Source of the DNA: Flavobacterium fluvii
Lineage (GTDB): Bacteria; Bacteroidota; Bacteroidia; Flavobacteriales; Flavobacteriaceae
NCBI RefSeq assembly: GCF_900129545.1
Contig: NZ_FQWB01000002.1
Location: 62,001-126,000, forward strand
Reading direction: 5' to 3'
Length of the DNA stretch: 64,000 nucleotides
Part shown: one piece after another, positions 34,130 through 44,600 of the stretch
Numbering within the stretch: the first letter of the stretch is position 1
Layout: every line of letters starts with the position of its first letter
Program-made: the position numbers and the translations under genes
Notes under the pieces: generated by a model
The model's input: the letters and a program-made list of their open reading frames with translations, nothing else
Database searches by the model: none
Told to the model about the DNA's origin: nothing

Positions 34130-34909
34130 CTAGGTTCTAATCACAAAATGCTCTTTCGGTTGTTCTCTTCTAAAGAAAACCAATCCCCACTGAAATGTAT
34201 CAATCGTTACGGTTACTTTCGGATGTTTTTTGATAATTTCCCAAGCTTCTTCCATTTCGGGTGACCAATGAATGTCGTCAAAAATCCAAACAGTGTCGTT
34301 GGTAATTGTAGGCAATAAAAGTTCAAAATACTCCAAAGTGGCGGTTTTGGAATGGTTGCCATCTATATATATTAGATTGTAGATATTGGATTTTAGATTT
34401 TGGGATTGTAAATATTCGCCGAATTCGGTTAGTACTAATTCCACATTGTTGCCATTCAATAATTGCAATTGATTTTTTGCCATTGCCATTGTATTTGGAC
34501 AACCTTCCAATGTGGTAATGGATGCTTTTGAATTTCCCAAAGCCAGGGCAGAAGTGGCTAATCCTAATGAAGTTCCAATTTCTAAAATAGTGTCCGGTTG
34601 AAAATAATTGGTAATTCTAAACAATAATTCCGCACGTTTTGGAGTGATTCCGGCGGTTTTGGCAATTTGGTTAATTTGTCTTGTATTTGATTTGAAAACT
34701 TTGGAACCGGCACCAAAATCGGTGACTTCAATGGTGTTTTTATTTTCTAAAAGCGATTTTCGGTAGGTTTTTAAAATTTCATATTCCGGTTTAGGTTTCT
34801 TGTCATAAAAACATTTGGTAATCAATTGAAACACAAACGGCGAATGCACAGCGTGTTCGTTTTTGGAGTGCCAAAGGAATTTAAGATAGGATTTAATTTG
34901 GAAGAGCAT
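34130..34909 (-). CDS. Class I SAM-dependent methyltransferase
   Basis: 259 residues. Motif I ILEIGTSLGLATSALAL binds SAM; IYIDGNHSKTATLEYFELLL and WIFDDIHWSPEMEEAW follow as in O-methyltransferase-like (Methyltransf_24) enzymes, which often use a metal held by the Asp residues. The N-terminal part (LWHSKNEHAVHSPFVFQLI) is typical of a Bacteroidota subgroup. Substrate unknown. It ends 30 bases before the carbonic anhydrase gene begins, in the same direction. Confidence 0.85.
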   Translation of the reverse strand: MLFQIKSYLKFLWHSKNEHAVHSPFVFQLITKCFYDKKPKPEYEILKTYRKSLLENKNTIEVTDFGAGSKVFKSNTRQINQIAKTAGITPKRAELLFRITNYFQPDTILEIGTSLGLATSALALGNSKASITTLEGCPNTMAMAKNQLQLLNGNNVELVLTEFGEYLQSQNLKSNIYNLIYIDGNHSKTATLEYFELLLPTITNDTVWIFDDIHWSPEMEEAWEIIKKHPKVTVTIDTFQWGLVFFRREQPKEHFVIRT

Positions 34910-34967
34910 AGGTTTTTGTGTTTTTTGAAAAAAATAAGCGATAATTAATTTGGTTTAAATCTTATAG

Positions 34968-36743
34968 TTAATAATCTTTTTTTGTTTTAAAACTTCTTAT
35001 TTGAGTTTTTAATCTTTTGATAATATTTTTATCTTCAATTTTAATCTTTGTCAAAATTTCTAAAATAGCACTTAACCTATCTTTTAAAATCATATATAAA
35101 TCGAAATTATCATTTGTATGTGATTCATAATATTCTTTCAAAATAATATAAGTTTCTATACAATCATTTAAACAATTTTGAGTAGTTGTGTTTTCATTAT
35201 AATTGTGAGCACATCTTCTAGCTATATATCCTAAATCCCCTTCCGAAATCATAATATTATTTATATTAATGCCACCCAAGAACCGCCTGTCTAGTTTGTT
35301 TATCTTTTGTAAATTAATTAGTAAATAGCAATATTTTTGTAAAACGTTTCTTGAAGCAAGTGCTTCATTTTTAATAAGAATTTCAAGATGAAAGGATAGT
35401 ATATTTGTAGCATCGCTTCCTTCTTCAAAAACATTTTTTTCAAAAGCGAGATAAGTATAGTCAGAAATTGTTGATGCAATTTTAATTTGAAGAAAAGCTG
35501 ATTTATATTTTCCTGTCTTTTTAGTATAAATTTGAAAACTTAAATCTTCTAAATTTTTAAAACAGGTATTTATTAAATTAGAATTTTTAGATGTAATCGA
35601 TTTGCTAAGGATGATTGAAAATATATTAAAAATTTTAAAAGCTATTTCTCTCCAATGTATGGAGTCAGTACCGTTTTTTTCAGAATAATCAGTGGAAAAT
35701 TTAAAATCAGCTTCAACCGATTTTATAAATCCATTTAATGTAATTATATCTTTATCATCAGGCATATTAGATATTACCTGATTTTCTATAATCCTTTTAA
35801 CTGTTTCTATACATTCAATAATTTCTTCCTCTTTGTTATAATTAAAAAGTCTATTTATATATCTCTCAAAGAATTTTTCTCGGAATTCCTGATAATGATA
35901 TGAAGTTTCTTTTTTTTCAATTAAATCAAAATACATACTTTCAATTGAGTTCAAAATACCTCTTAATATTCCAGCGTTATTAGGTTGCAGTAAAGAAAAA
36001 TCAATTATTTTGATGTAAAAAGATATTAGTCGTTCTGTTATATACTGTTTGCTTTTTAGATTTTCTTCATCAATAATAAGACTAGATAATTTTATTGTTA
36101 CTTTCCTAATAATTAACTGTGCTTTTACACTTTCAGAAACACTAATCAATGCAATTGTAATATTAGTTACCTTTATTAAATGGTCATTTTCATATATTTC
36201 TGCTGATTTATCGATGTCTTTAATTCCATTATTGTTTATGAAAATTGACTTAGAATCGATTTTATGAATTTCTTCTGAAGCTATTTTTTCAGGTTTTAAA
36301 GATGAAAACAAATTAAACGCAACTGGAATAAGGAATAAAATAATTGTAATAAAAAGGATTGCATTAAAATAAACAATCGAAATTTCATGAGAGGATAGAT
36401 TTTGAGTTGGAATTATTATGCTAGATATAATTGCTACAATAATTGTCGATACCGAAAAACTGATATAATATGCACTTAATGGATTTATCAAAAAAGATTT
36501 TTGGAAATCGACTCCTGATTTTTGTTTAAAAAATTCATAAGCAACTAGAGAAACAGTAATGTAAATCCCAATAAAAGAAACCAAAGAACTAATAATCAAA
36601 TTAAATAGCTCATAGATTTTTGTGTAATTTTCAATACTTAAATAATCTGGAATAAAAGGAGGGGCATTATAATATACAAATCCTCCTATAAAAATTATAA
36701 AAATTGGATAAATAATGAATTTGAAATTTAGTATATTATTCAT
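34968..36743 (-). CDS. AT-rich multi-pass membrane protein of unknown function
   Basis: 591 residues. The first about 160 contain four hydrophobic helices (around 8-26, 44-68, 85-110 and 120-148); the remaining 430 are soluble, Ile/Asn/Lys-rich and helical, probably cytoplasmic. I recognise no family motif. Base composition and codon use (many ATA, AAT and TTA codons) differ sharply from the neighbouring methyltransferase and SDR genes, which suggests acquisition. No mobility gene flanks it. It could be a sensor, a channel or a defence effector of the membrane type, but nothing in the sequence decides. Confidence 0.75.
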   Translation of the reverse strand: MNNILNFKFIIYPIFIIFIGGFVYYNAPPFIPDYLSIENYTKIYELFNLIISSLVSFIGIYITVSLVAYEFFKQKSGVDFQKSFLINPLSAYYISFSVSTIIVAIISSIIIPTQNLSSHEISIVYFNAILFITIILFLIPVAFNLFSSLKPEKIASEEIHKIDSKSIFINNNGIKDIDKSAEIYENDHLIKVTNITIALISVSESVKAQLIIRKVTIKLSSLIIDEENLKSKQYITERLISFYIKIIDFSLLQPNNAGILRGILNSIESMYFDLIEKKETSYHYQEFREKFFERYINRLFNYNKEEEIIECIETVKRIIENQVISNMPDDKDIITLNGFIKSVEADFKFSTDYSEKNGTDSIHWREIAFKIFNIFSIILSKSITSKNSNLINTCFKNLEDLSFQIYTKKTGKYKSAFLQIKIASTISDYTYLAFEKNVFEEGSDATNILSFHLEILIKNEALASRNVLQKYCYLLINLQKINKLDRRFLGGININNIMISEGDLGYIARRCAHNYNENTTTQNCLNDCIETYIILKEYYESHTNDNFDLYMILKDRLSAILEILTKIKIEDKNIIKRLKTQIRSFKTKKDY

Positions 36744-36909
36744 TTTTCTTCAAAAAGTTTAATCTCTAAAATTAGTAAAGTATGTGCAATAAATAAGAGT
36801 TAAATTTTTTAGTTTTTAACAAGTTTGTAAGAATTTATCAAACGAGTAAAATTGAGTTTTTTTAATTGTTTTGTAAAAATACAAGCCTTACACGCTTCAC
36901 TTTAAACAC

Positions 36910-36917
36910 TATCTTTG
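36910..36917 (+). promoter_or_regulatory. Putative -7 box (TATCTTTG) for the SDR gene
   Basis: Perfect TAnnTTTG, 41-47 bases before the ATGs; no clear TTTG at -33. Confidence 0.5.
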
Positions 36918-36957
36918 CAACCTTGGTATTTTCGCAAATGAAAAACCTGTTTTTATA

Positions 36958-38508
36958 ATGATGATGGAAGAAATAGAAGAAAAGATTGTAATAAGTTCGG
37001 AAGAAATTGATAGATGCATTGCTGTTTTGGCACAATTGAACAGCGATACCGACCAAATATTTGAAATTCCAAAAGACCAGCGAATTGCTTTAATCAAAGC
37101 AGCGGGACAATTTTCACGGCCGGATCGGGATGAGTTTGCGAAGAGAAAGAAAGATGGAAAAGCGGTTGCCAAACGCAAACAGGAAAAGAAAGACCGAACA
37201 GCTCGCAAAGAAACAGGAATTCGTTCTGCTCGGGAAGCAAGTATTTTTGTGGCTCCAAAATTGTTGGCATTGAATGATCTTGCCAGTAAGGAACAGTTGG
37301 AGCTGGAAACGCCAAAAAAATGTTATGTCTGTAAAACGGAGTTTACTAAAATGCATCATTTTTACGATACAATGTGTTCGGATTGTGGTGATTTTAATTA
37401 CGCCAAACGCTTTCAAACTGCCGATGTAAAAGGACAAATTGCCGTGATTACAGGTTCTCGCCTGAAAATTGGTTATCATATTACATTGATGCTTTTGCGT
37501 GGTGGAGCGACAGTTGTTGCAACGACCCGTTTTCCGGTGGATTCGGCTTTGCGTTTTTCCAAGGAAGAGGATTTTATGGAATGGGGACATCGCCTGAAAA
37601 TTCACGGATTGGATTTGCGCCATATTCCGAGTGTGGAAATTTTCTGCAATTTCATAGAGCAAAAATACGGGCGATTGGATATCCTGATTAACAATGCGGC
37701 ACAAACTGTGAGACGCCCTGCTGGTTTTTATACCCATTTGATGGAAAATGAAGAGCGTCCGATTGGCACTTTGCCACAGCAGGCACAAGAGTTGTTATTG
37801 GATCACACCAATTGTTTGGATGAATTGAAAGTATTGACTTCGGGAGCTTCTTCCAATCAGAATATGCCGGTAACCTGGCACGGACCGGAACCCGGAATTG
37901 GTTTACGGGCTTCCGCCAAGTTGTCCCAGATTCCGTATTCGTTTGATAATGCACTGGTGGCACAGGAAGTTTTTCCGGAAGGAGAACTTGATGCCGATTT
38001 GCAACAGGTAGATTTACGAAAGGTAAACAGCTGGCGATTAAAATTAGGTCAAATCGAAACTACCGAAATGATTGAAGTACAATTGGTCAATTCGGTTGCA
38101 CCTTTTGTGTTATGCAACCGCCTTTCGGAAGTGATGAAGAAAGACAATACGGGCAAAAAACACATTATTAACGTTTCGGCGATGGAAGGGAAGTTCTACC
38201 GCGATTTCAAGGAAGACCGCCATCCGCATACCAATATGGCGAAAGCAGCGTTGAATATGTTGACGCATACTGCCGCAGGAACTCTTGCAAAAGACGGTAT
38301 TTTCATGAATGCCGTGGACACGGGTTGGGTAACCGACGAAGATCCCGCAGAATTAGCCAAAAGAAAACAGGAAGAACAAGATTTTCAACCGCCTTTGGAT
38401 ATTGTTGACGGTGCTGCTCGTGTAATGGATCCTTTGTTTGACGGAATCAATACAGGAAAACATTGGTGCGGGAAATTTTTGAAAGATTACAGACCAATTG
38501 CCTGGTAA
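36958..38508 (+). CDS. SDR-family oxidoreductase with N-terminal zinc-ribbon-like extension
   Basis: 516 residues; three in-frame ATGs in a row (36958, 36961, 36964) make the exact start uncertain. The first about 110 residues are charged and helical with a Lys/Arg-rich stretch; then CYVCKTEF and [10 protein letters not shown] (about 122-145) form a four-cysteine zinc ribbon. From about 160 a Rossmann domain follows: [12 protein letters not shown] (NAD loop), [20 protein letters not shown]. The usual catalytic YxxxK is TNMAK here, so the tyrosine is lost and normal SDR chemistry is doubtful. Long inserts sit between the NNAA and NVS motifs. Function unknown; the family looks conserved rather than decayed. 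Confidence 0.8.
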   Translation: MMMEEIEEKIVISSEEIDRCIAVLAQLNSDTDQIFEIPKDQRIALIKAAGQFSRPDRDEFAKRKKDGKAVAKRKQEKKDRTARKETGIRSAREASIFVAPKLLALNDLASKEQLELETPKKCYVCKTEFTKMHHFYDTMCSDCGDFNYAKRFQTADVKGQIAVITGSRLKIGYHITLMLLRGGATVVATTRFPVDSALRFSKEEDFMEWGHRLKIHGLDLRHIPSVEIFCNFIEQKYGRLDILINNAAQTVRRPAGFYTHLMENEERPIGTLPQQAQELLLDHTNCLDELKVLTSGASSNQNMPVTWHGPEPGIGLRASAKLSQIPYSFDNALVAQEVFPEGELDADLQQVDLRKVNSWRLKLGQIETTEMIEVQLVNSVAPFVLCNRLSEVMKKDNTGKKHIINVSAMEGKFYRDFKEDRHPHTNMAKAALNMLTHTAAGTLAKDGIFMNAVDTGWVTDEDPAELAKRKQEEQDFQPPLDIVDGAARVMDPLFDGINTGKHWCGKFLKDYRPIAW

Positions 38509-38530
38509 AACTTAATTGTTTTGAAAAAAT

Positions 38531-38567
38531 AAAAACCACAACAGAATCTGATTTCGTTGTGGTTTTT
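38531..38567. terminator. Bidirectional terminator
   Basis: AAAAACCACAAC (38531-38542) pairs perfectly with GTTGTGGTTTTT (38556-38567), between the convergent SDR and FKBP genes. Confidence 0.88.
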
Positions 38568-38612
38568 ATTTTTTATCGTGGGTTTAATTTAATTCCTTTT
38601 GGACGAATACGC

Positions 38613-39095
38613 TTAATTAACCGAAACTAATTTTACTTCAAAAACAAGTGATGAACCTCCGGGAATAGGTCCCATCGTGTCATTTCCATATCCTAAATGA
38701 GCAGGTACAAAAAGAATTCCGCTGCCTCCAACTTTTAAAAGGGGAATGCCTTCTGTCCAGCCTTTTATCACTTGATCCAGGCCAAAAGAAATTCCTTCAG
38801 GACCGCTTTGGTCAAATACGTTTCCATCGGTGAAATACCCTTTGTAGGCCACGGTTACATTTGATGTTGCAGTCGGTTGGGCTCCAGTTCCAGGTTCGTT
38901 TATCACATAATATAAACCTGAATCGCTTTTTTGCGCGGTTAATTTATTTTTGGCTATGTAATCGGTGATTTCTTTGTCGTTTTTGGCAACGCAATCAACG
39001 GTTGCTTCTTTTGGTACTTCGTTTGTCTCTTCTTTGCTTTTGTTGCAAGAAATGAAAAGAGTCAAGACCACTAAGGTAGATAATAAATGTTTCAT
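38613..39095 (-). CDS. FKBP-type peptidyl-prolyl isomerase lipoprotein
   Basis: 160 residues. Signal peptide ending in lipobox LFISC (Cys17), then a short acidic linker and a domain with SDSGLYYVINEPGTGAQPTA, VAYKGYF, FDQSGPEGISFGLDQVIKGW and IPGGSSLVFEVKLVSV, the FKBP fold. It probably speeds proline isomerisation of exported proteins while tethered to a membrane. A close paralogue lies at 40760-41230 on the other side of the barrel gene. A TATATTTG box is at 39122-39129 on the minus strand. Confidence 0.92.
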   Translation of the reverse strand: MKHLLSTLVVLTLFISCNKSKEETNEVPKEATVDCVAKNDKEITDYIAKNKLTAQKSDSGLYYVINEPGTGAQPTATSNVTVAYKGYFTDGNVFDQSGPEGISFGLDQVIKGWTEGIPLLKVGGSGILFVPAHLGYGNDTMGPIPGGSSLVFEVKLVSVN

Positions 39096-39322
39096 GGAAA
39101 TAGGTTATTTTTTTAAGTTCGCAAATATAGTAAAAACGGATTGTGATTTTTGTTAAAAATACAAGTCCTCAAAATTGGAAAATAGTTTGTCTTAAACCAT
39201 TAAGGTCATTAAGAAAATTAAGATTCGAAGTGTTCTTGATTTTCTTGATTGTAAAAAATAAAGATATTAACAACATTTCCAGTAGAGCCAAATTGCTAAG
39301 TTTATTGAGTAAATCATTGGTG

Positions 39323-40579
39323 TTAGAATCCTTCGCCGTCATTAAAATAGAAGGTTTGGGAATCACGTCCCAATCCAAAATTAACGATGAAATTGGTCAA
39401 GGTTGTTTTGTCAAGCAGGATTCTTAGCCCAACTCCAATTGCGGGCTGAACAGCTTCGAATGAGGTAAGGTTTTTGCTGGTAGTGGTTGCTGTTGTGGCA
39501 TTGGCAAATACTGTTCCGCTGATCATTTGGTTTTTGGTAATTGGAAAACGGTATTCACTTTCAAAAAACATCAGGTTTGTACCTCTTAAAAGTCCTTGCG
39601 TATACCCTTTTCCGCTACGGCTGTTTTGGTCCCAACCTATCGCTGGAAGATTTAAATAAGGCAACCTGCCTCTTAATTGAAATTGGCCATAAGCCCAAAA
39701 ACCAAGAACGTGCTGTTTGTTGATTTTGCTGAGCGGTAAAAAATATCTGCCTTCAAATAATATCGTTGCACTGCGGTGTGTGTTAAGATCTGTTTTGGGA
39801 TTGTAACGGTAATTCATGTTCAAGAACAAACCGGTATTGGTGTTTATCAAGTTGTCCCTGGTGTCATAAATCATATTGAAACTCATCCCGTTGACAGCAT
39901 AATTCTTGTCGCTGAATCCATAATTTTTTGAATAATTATAGTGATAGGTATATTTATTATTGGCAGCATCCAGCAGTTTGTCACGGATATCGGTATAACT
40001 ATCGAAATGAATTCCTGCTCCTATAAAGAAATCACGAAAGACATAGTAGGAAACTGTTTCGTGAAATTTGAAATAATTGTAATCCATGGGTTGCTCAATG
40101 GAATTGAAATCAAATTCTTGGAATTCGGTTCCCCAAGGAATAATGTTGGTTCCTAGGCCATAATTGGATTGCGAGAAAACATAATATCGAAAATCACCGC
40201 TAAAAAACAACCGGTCGTTGTTGATGTACATATTGTTTTTTAGATAGGTCAGGACTTGTTTTTGCGTGCTATAAGAAGCTCCTCCCGACCACAATGAAAC
40301 TTTGTTTTCCGGCTTTATTTTGAAACTGAATTGGCTGATGAATCCAAAAGTGAAACCATTTGCAGGCTGGTAACCCAATGTGGGAAATGCGATTAATTTT
40401 CTTTTGGAATCAGGTTTGCTTATTTTTAGGGTGTCTTCTTTTGTGAATAAATCAACTATGGAGCGCAGATGGAGTTTTTTTTCGCCTTCTTTTTTCTCTT
40501 CCTGTGAAAAAGTGGTTTGAGATAGGAAAAGAATAAGCAGTAACAGGATTCTCGATTTCAAAATAGTTGTAAAATTCAT
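39323..40579 (-). CDS. Outer-membrane beta-barrel protein, BamA/TamA C-terminal (surface antigen) type
   Basis: 418 residues with a signal peptide (LLLLILFLSQTTFSQ, about residues 12-26) and no POTRA domains. The rest is a barrel of alternating strands similar to the bacterial surface antigen domain (PF01103): GFTFGFISQFSFKI, FRYYVFSQSNYGLG, and near the end the lid-loop-like GRLPYLNLPAIGWDQ and FESEYRFPI. Ends in a QTFYFNDGEGF tail rather than a terminal aromatic strand. It may be an efflux or lipid-related porin or phospholipase-like barrel. Flanked by FKBP paralogues, so folding assistance is a plausible link. Confidence 0.83.
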   Translation of the reverse strand: MNFTTILKSRILLLLILFLSQTTFSQEEKKEGEKKLHLRSIVDLFTKEDTLKISKPDSKRKLIAFPTLGYQPANGFTFGFISQFSFKIKPENKVSLWSGGASYSTQKQVLTYLKNNMYINNDRLFFSGDFRYYVFSQSNYGLGTNIIPWGTEFQEFDFNSIEQPMDYNYFKFHETVSYYVFRDFFIGAGIHFDSYTDIRDKLLDAANNKYTYHYNYSKNYGFSDKNYAVNGMSFNMIYDTRDNLINTNTGLFLNMNYRYNPKTDLNTHRSATILFEGRYFLPLSKINKQHVLGFWAYGQFQLRGRLPYLNLPAIGWDQNSRSGKGYTQGLLRGTNLMFFESEYRFPITKNQMISGTVFANATTATTTSKNLTSFEAVQPAIGVGLRILLDKTTLTNFIVNFGLGRDSQTFYFNDGEGF

Positions 40580-40699
40580 TAAAGAGTGTCTATACTTTGA
40601 CGTATTTCTAACAGATTATAAAACTAAACAAAATTCCATTGTAAGTATTTGATTAAAACGATAAAATGTTTTTATTATTAGGTTGCCGAATTGTAAACA

Positions 40700-40737
40700 A
40701 AAAAAACGCGACAAAATTAATTTTGTCGCGTTTTTTT
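40700..40737. terminator. Perfect palindromic terminator
   Basis: A 38-base perfect palindrome with CGCGACAAAATT/AATTTTGTCGCG arms and A7/T7 ends (40700-40718 with 40719-40737), downstream of the second FKBP gene and upstream of the barrel gene. Confidence 0.9.
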
Positions 40738-40759
40738 GTTTTGATAATGTGGATTAATT

Positions 40760-41230
40760 CTAATTTACCGAAATTAGGTTAATCTCAAAAATAAGTACTG
40801 AACCTCCTGGAATACCTCTGTAAGCGTAGCTTCCATATCCTAAATGGGCAGGTATCAACAGTATTCCGGTTCCGCCTTCCTTAAAATACGGAATACCTTC
40901 CGTCCAACCTTTTATCACTTGATTCAAACCTATCGAAATGCCGGCAGTAGTGCTTTGGTCAAATATTTGTCCATTGAGAAAAGTTGCTTTGTAGGCAACA
41001 GTTACATTAGAAGTGGCAGTGGGTTGGGCTCCAGTTCCCGGTTCCTTGATGACATAATACAAGCCAGTGTCGCTTCTTTGGGCAGTTAAGTTATTGGTGG
41101 TTATAAAATCGCTAATTTCTTTTTCATTTTGGACAGTGTAATCAACTGGTTCGGGTACTGCTGTTGAATCTTCTTTGGTGCAAGAGACAAAAAGAGTTAA
41201 AATCAGTATTGAAGATAGTAGGTGTTTCAT
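40760..41230 (-). CDS. FKBP-type peptidyl-prolyl isomerase lipoprotein, paralogue
   Basis: 156 residues, closely similar to the FKBP at 38613-39095: same lipobox position (TLFVSC), same QRSDTGLYYVIKEPGTGAQP and FDQSTTAGISIGLNQVIKGW segments, same IPGGSVLIFEINLISVN end. The pair must come from a duplication, with the barrel gene now between them. A TATATTTG box at 41276-41283 on the minus strand suggests it is transcribed separately. Confidence 0.92.
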   Translation of the reverse strand: MKHLLSSILILTLFVSCTKEDSTAVPEPVDYTVQNEKEISDFITTNNLTAQRSDTGLYYVIKEPGTGAQPTATSNVTVAYKATFLNGQIFDQSTTAGISIGLNQVIKGWTEGIPYFKEGGTGILLIPAHLGYGSYAYRGIPGGSVLIFEINLISVN

Positions 41231-41637
41231 TGGGGAATGTGTTTAAAAAATGTGTAAATATGTTTAAAAAAAGTGCAAATATAACAAGTTTTCAGGATTT
41301 GAAATCATTCCCTCGCAATATGTTTATGCAGATATTGTTTTTTAACTTCTTTTTTGGAGTATTTTTTTACGCTGTTTTTGAATGGATTTATTTGTCAAAA
41401 AAATAGGATTTCAAGGTTTTGTCCATCTTTTTCCAAACTATCTCGTTTGCGTACACAGTATTTGATTTTGTTGGATTTACGTGATTTCAAAAAAAACGAT
41501 TTTTTTGAAAATTAATGCATTTTTTTCTTTAATTATAAGCCAGTTTTCTCCATCTTTGTAAGGAGAAAAATAATTTTATCCAATTTTTTCAAGCACACAA
41601 AAACGTATAAAACATATCCTTATATTAATTTTAATAG
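41231..41637. other. Intergenic region upstream of the 1159-residue protein
   Basis: 407 bases. It holds the FKBP -7 box, AT-rich DNA and near 41544-41569 an inverted repeat around a near-consensus CATCTTTG -7 box. A 28-codon frame at 41320-41406 encoding a hydrophobic peptide is too weak to call. Confidence 0.5.
41544..41569. promoter_or_regulatory. Inverted repeat overlapping a -7-like box (possible operator)
   Basis: TTTTCTCC (41544-41551) and GGAGAAAA (41562-41569) flank CATCTTTG (41551-41558), 80 bases before the ATG of the large gene. Confidence 0.4.
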
Positions 41638-44600
41638 ATGAGTACAGAAATTAACCCCAATCAAGAACCAATCAAGCAAAGTAGAAAAGATACTGTCCAG
41701 TATATAAATCTTCAATTAGCCTCATTAGGACAACCTATTTATCAAGATGACGAAAATGCTGCAGAGCAATTTTGCAATCCTAAATTTCAAGCCTTGACCA
41801 ACGGTTTGATTAAAAGTTTTCGAGAAAAATCTCGATTATTGTCCAATCATCTTTCACCAGCCGATACCAGAATCCAAAACTTTCTGAATGATTATCTCAA
41901 AGAGCTGAAGTTCGACAAGCCTTATGTTTTGCCAAACGATACTTTGGTGTTGACGCAAAGCGGTCATGCAAGAGAATTGAGCTTGCCACCTAACGGAAAA
42001 ACTTTTAAGGGGCAAGATGTTACTTCCTATAGAATCAAGCAAGGGATTTTGAACAACCCAACGAATGACAAAAGAACCACGGTTGGTACTTTTCATATTG
42101 TGGAAGGAAATTTGCCGGTGCCTTTGGATAAAAAGGAAGTGCCTAAAATTGCTTTTGCCCATTTCTTGAACGCGGCATTCAGTCCTCCAGAGGAACTGAA
42201 AATAGTGCCTTTTACTTCCAATCAGTCAGCCAAAGCCAAATTAATCGTTTCCTTGTTGATGCGACCAATGGTTTGTCCTGAAGTGAAAGGGGTTGTTTCA
42301 AAAAAATCAATGGAAGTTCGCTTTTTTGCGCCTGGAAGTTTGGTGAGTAACCTGGATTTTGTGGAAAATATTTTTGGAAACGCAGGAGATCCTTATCTGG
42401 CCCAAAATGATGCGGCTTTGGATACGGAACATTGGACAGGGCACACGGGTTGTGTCATTCTTGCGCCACAATTGCGTTTGTTGAAGAAAAAAGATATTGG
42501 CTTGCCGCATTTTGATAACGCTACGGATCGTCAAAAAAGTGAGGGAATGTGCTGGAAAGACGAAAATGAACTGTATAATAACGGAGGTGCATTTAAAGTG
42601 ACTTGCCGAGACGATAGAGGAGTTGTCGTGACCATTATTGCCGACAACTATTATGGTTATTCCAAAAAAGAAATCAAAACGCAAATCAGTTATTCTGCCA
42701 ATTTATTTGGGTTGGTGGAAGAAGAACATTCTGGAGGAGCCATAGCCTATCCTAGAGGTGTCATGGGCGACATTGTTGATGGAAGCACTTTTTCAGGGAA
42801 ATTCGGGAATCAATATAATTTTGAAGAGGTGAAAACTTTTCTGGGCGACAGAATCGATGTAAAACAGGGGAATTATGCAGTGGACAAAAAATATCCCAAC
42901 TTGGTTTATATTCCAGAGAATGCGCATATCAATACCAATACCAACAGCATTACCTGGAATTATGACAATGCAGAACAAAAATTGATTTTATCTCCAAATA
43001 AAACCTATGTTCATCCAACGGGAAATAAATTCAAATTGGAAAAACACAATGCCATTGCTTTGTGGCGAATCGTGAATACTTCCCCAGAAGGTGTTTTTTG
43101 CCATAAACCTTGCACGGTTTCGGGTGGTGGCAAGTCCGAGATTTCCAAATCGATGCAAAATGCCATTACGTACAATGCCTTCAATATTTTGGATATTGAC
43201 GAAGATTTTAAAAAAGCGGATGAAATCATAGAATACAATTATTCCAACAGATGGAAAAAACGTGATGCTTCATTGCCGCCGTCAAGAACCTTTTTGGACG
43301 AAAGAAGAACTTTGGGTTCTGCAGTAAAATTATTGACACCTTCGGAAGAAAACAGCGATGAATTTAACGCATTCATTAAAAACATCCCGGTTCACATCAG
43401 ATCGTTGGTATTGTTTGTAAAACGTTTGTACCGACAAGATCATGCTGCCTTGAACTGGAAAGATTGCATGTCGGTTGAAATCATCAACGGCAAAAACGGT
43501 ACGGGTTTACAATACAACAACACGCCTGTTGTGGGAAGTTACGTTCGTATCGGCTTCAACCAAAAAGGGGTGTGGTTGTTGAATAAATTGAGATCTGATT
43601 TTTCTGCTTGCCAAAAAATCCAGATGGAAGACGATATTTCGGCTTCCATTACCTTGCCAAGAGCGCAGTTCAAAAACTTGAATCCCGAATACACCAACCC
43701 AAGTTTGAAAGTGGTTGCCAACTGCGAATCGCATTTGTTCCAAAGACCCGACGAAGCCATCATAAGAGGCTACGATAAAGGCGCAGAAAAAGATATCGTG
43801 AGCGACAATGTATTTTTGACCAATTACGAACTTTTGACGAAAAAAGATGCTATCGAAATTTTTGAAGATACCATCAATTATGATAAATATACGCAGCCTG
43901 TAAAAGATTTAATTCTAAGTATTGTCAATAGTCCAAACGAAGAGGAATATTTTTCATTGCCTTCCCACACCCGAATCGTGGATGGAGAACCAACGAAAAA
44001 CCCGCGTTATTTGGAACCCAATATTTTTATCGATGAAACCGAAGCCAGTTATTTGGGCGAAGTCGGGGTTCGTTTGTACCGAAAAATTAAATCGGAAGAT
44101 CCTGTCATCAATGTGGTGAACGCCGTTTTGCCGGGAAGAAGAAACAACCCGATAGACAAAAAAGCGGGCATTCGTCCGTTGGCGGTTTATAATCCAATCC
44201 ATTATCAGGAAACCCCTGAATTGTTCATGGATTTTATTTGCAGCCTTACCGGAAAATCGCCTTCGACTACAGGAGCCGGTTCCGAAGGTGCCTTGACCAA
44301 AGGCCCTTTCAACATGATGACGCCAACATCCGACTTGAACAATGCCTTGCTGTCGCACATTTTGACAGAATCCAATGCTTTTAGCACGGCAGCTGGTTAT
44401 GTGGGTGGAGAAAACAAGGTAGATCACGACATCAGTCTTTTAATACCGGAAATTTGGGCGCGATTAAATGCCAAAGATCGCGATCCAAAAGTATTGATTG
44501 CCAATGGTTCCTTGGAAAAACTGGAAGATTTTGAATATCAAGGCAAAAAAGTATTGGCCAGTAGATTGGGGTATCGCATCACGAGTACTTTCTCGTTGTT

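Noticed and set aside
37114-37788. 224-codon minus-strand frame
   Set aside because: Antisense to the SDR/zinc-ribbon gene; no family motif and rich in rare residue combinations typical of shadow frames.
41164-41406. Short frame ending in a hydrophobic peptide upstream of the 1159-residue protein
   Set aside because: Overlaps the FKBP start antisense; the hydrophobic part arises from poly-T tracts, and no promoter or conserved start is visible.
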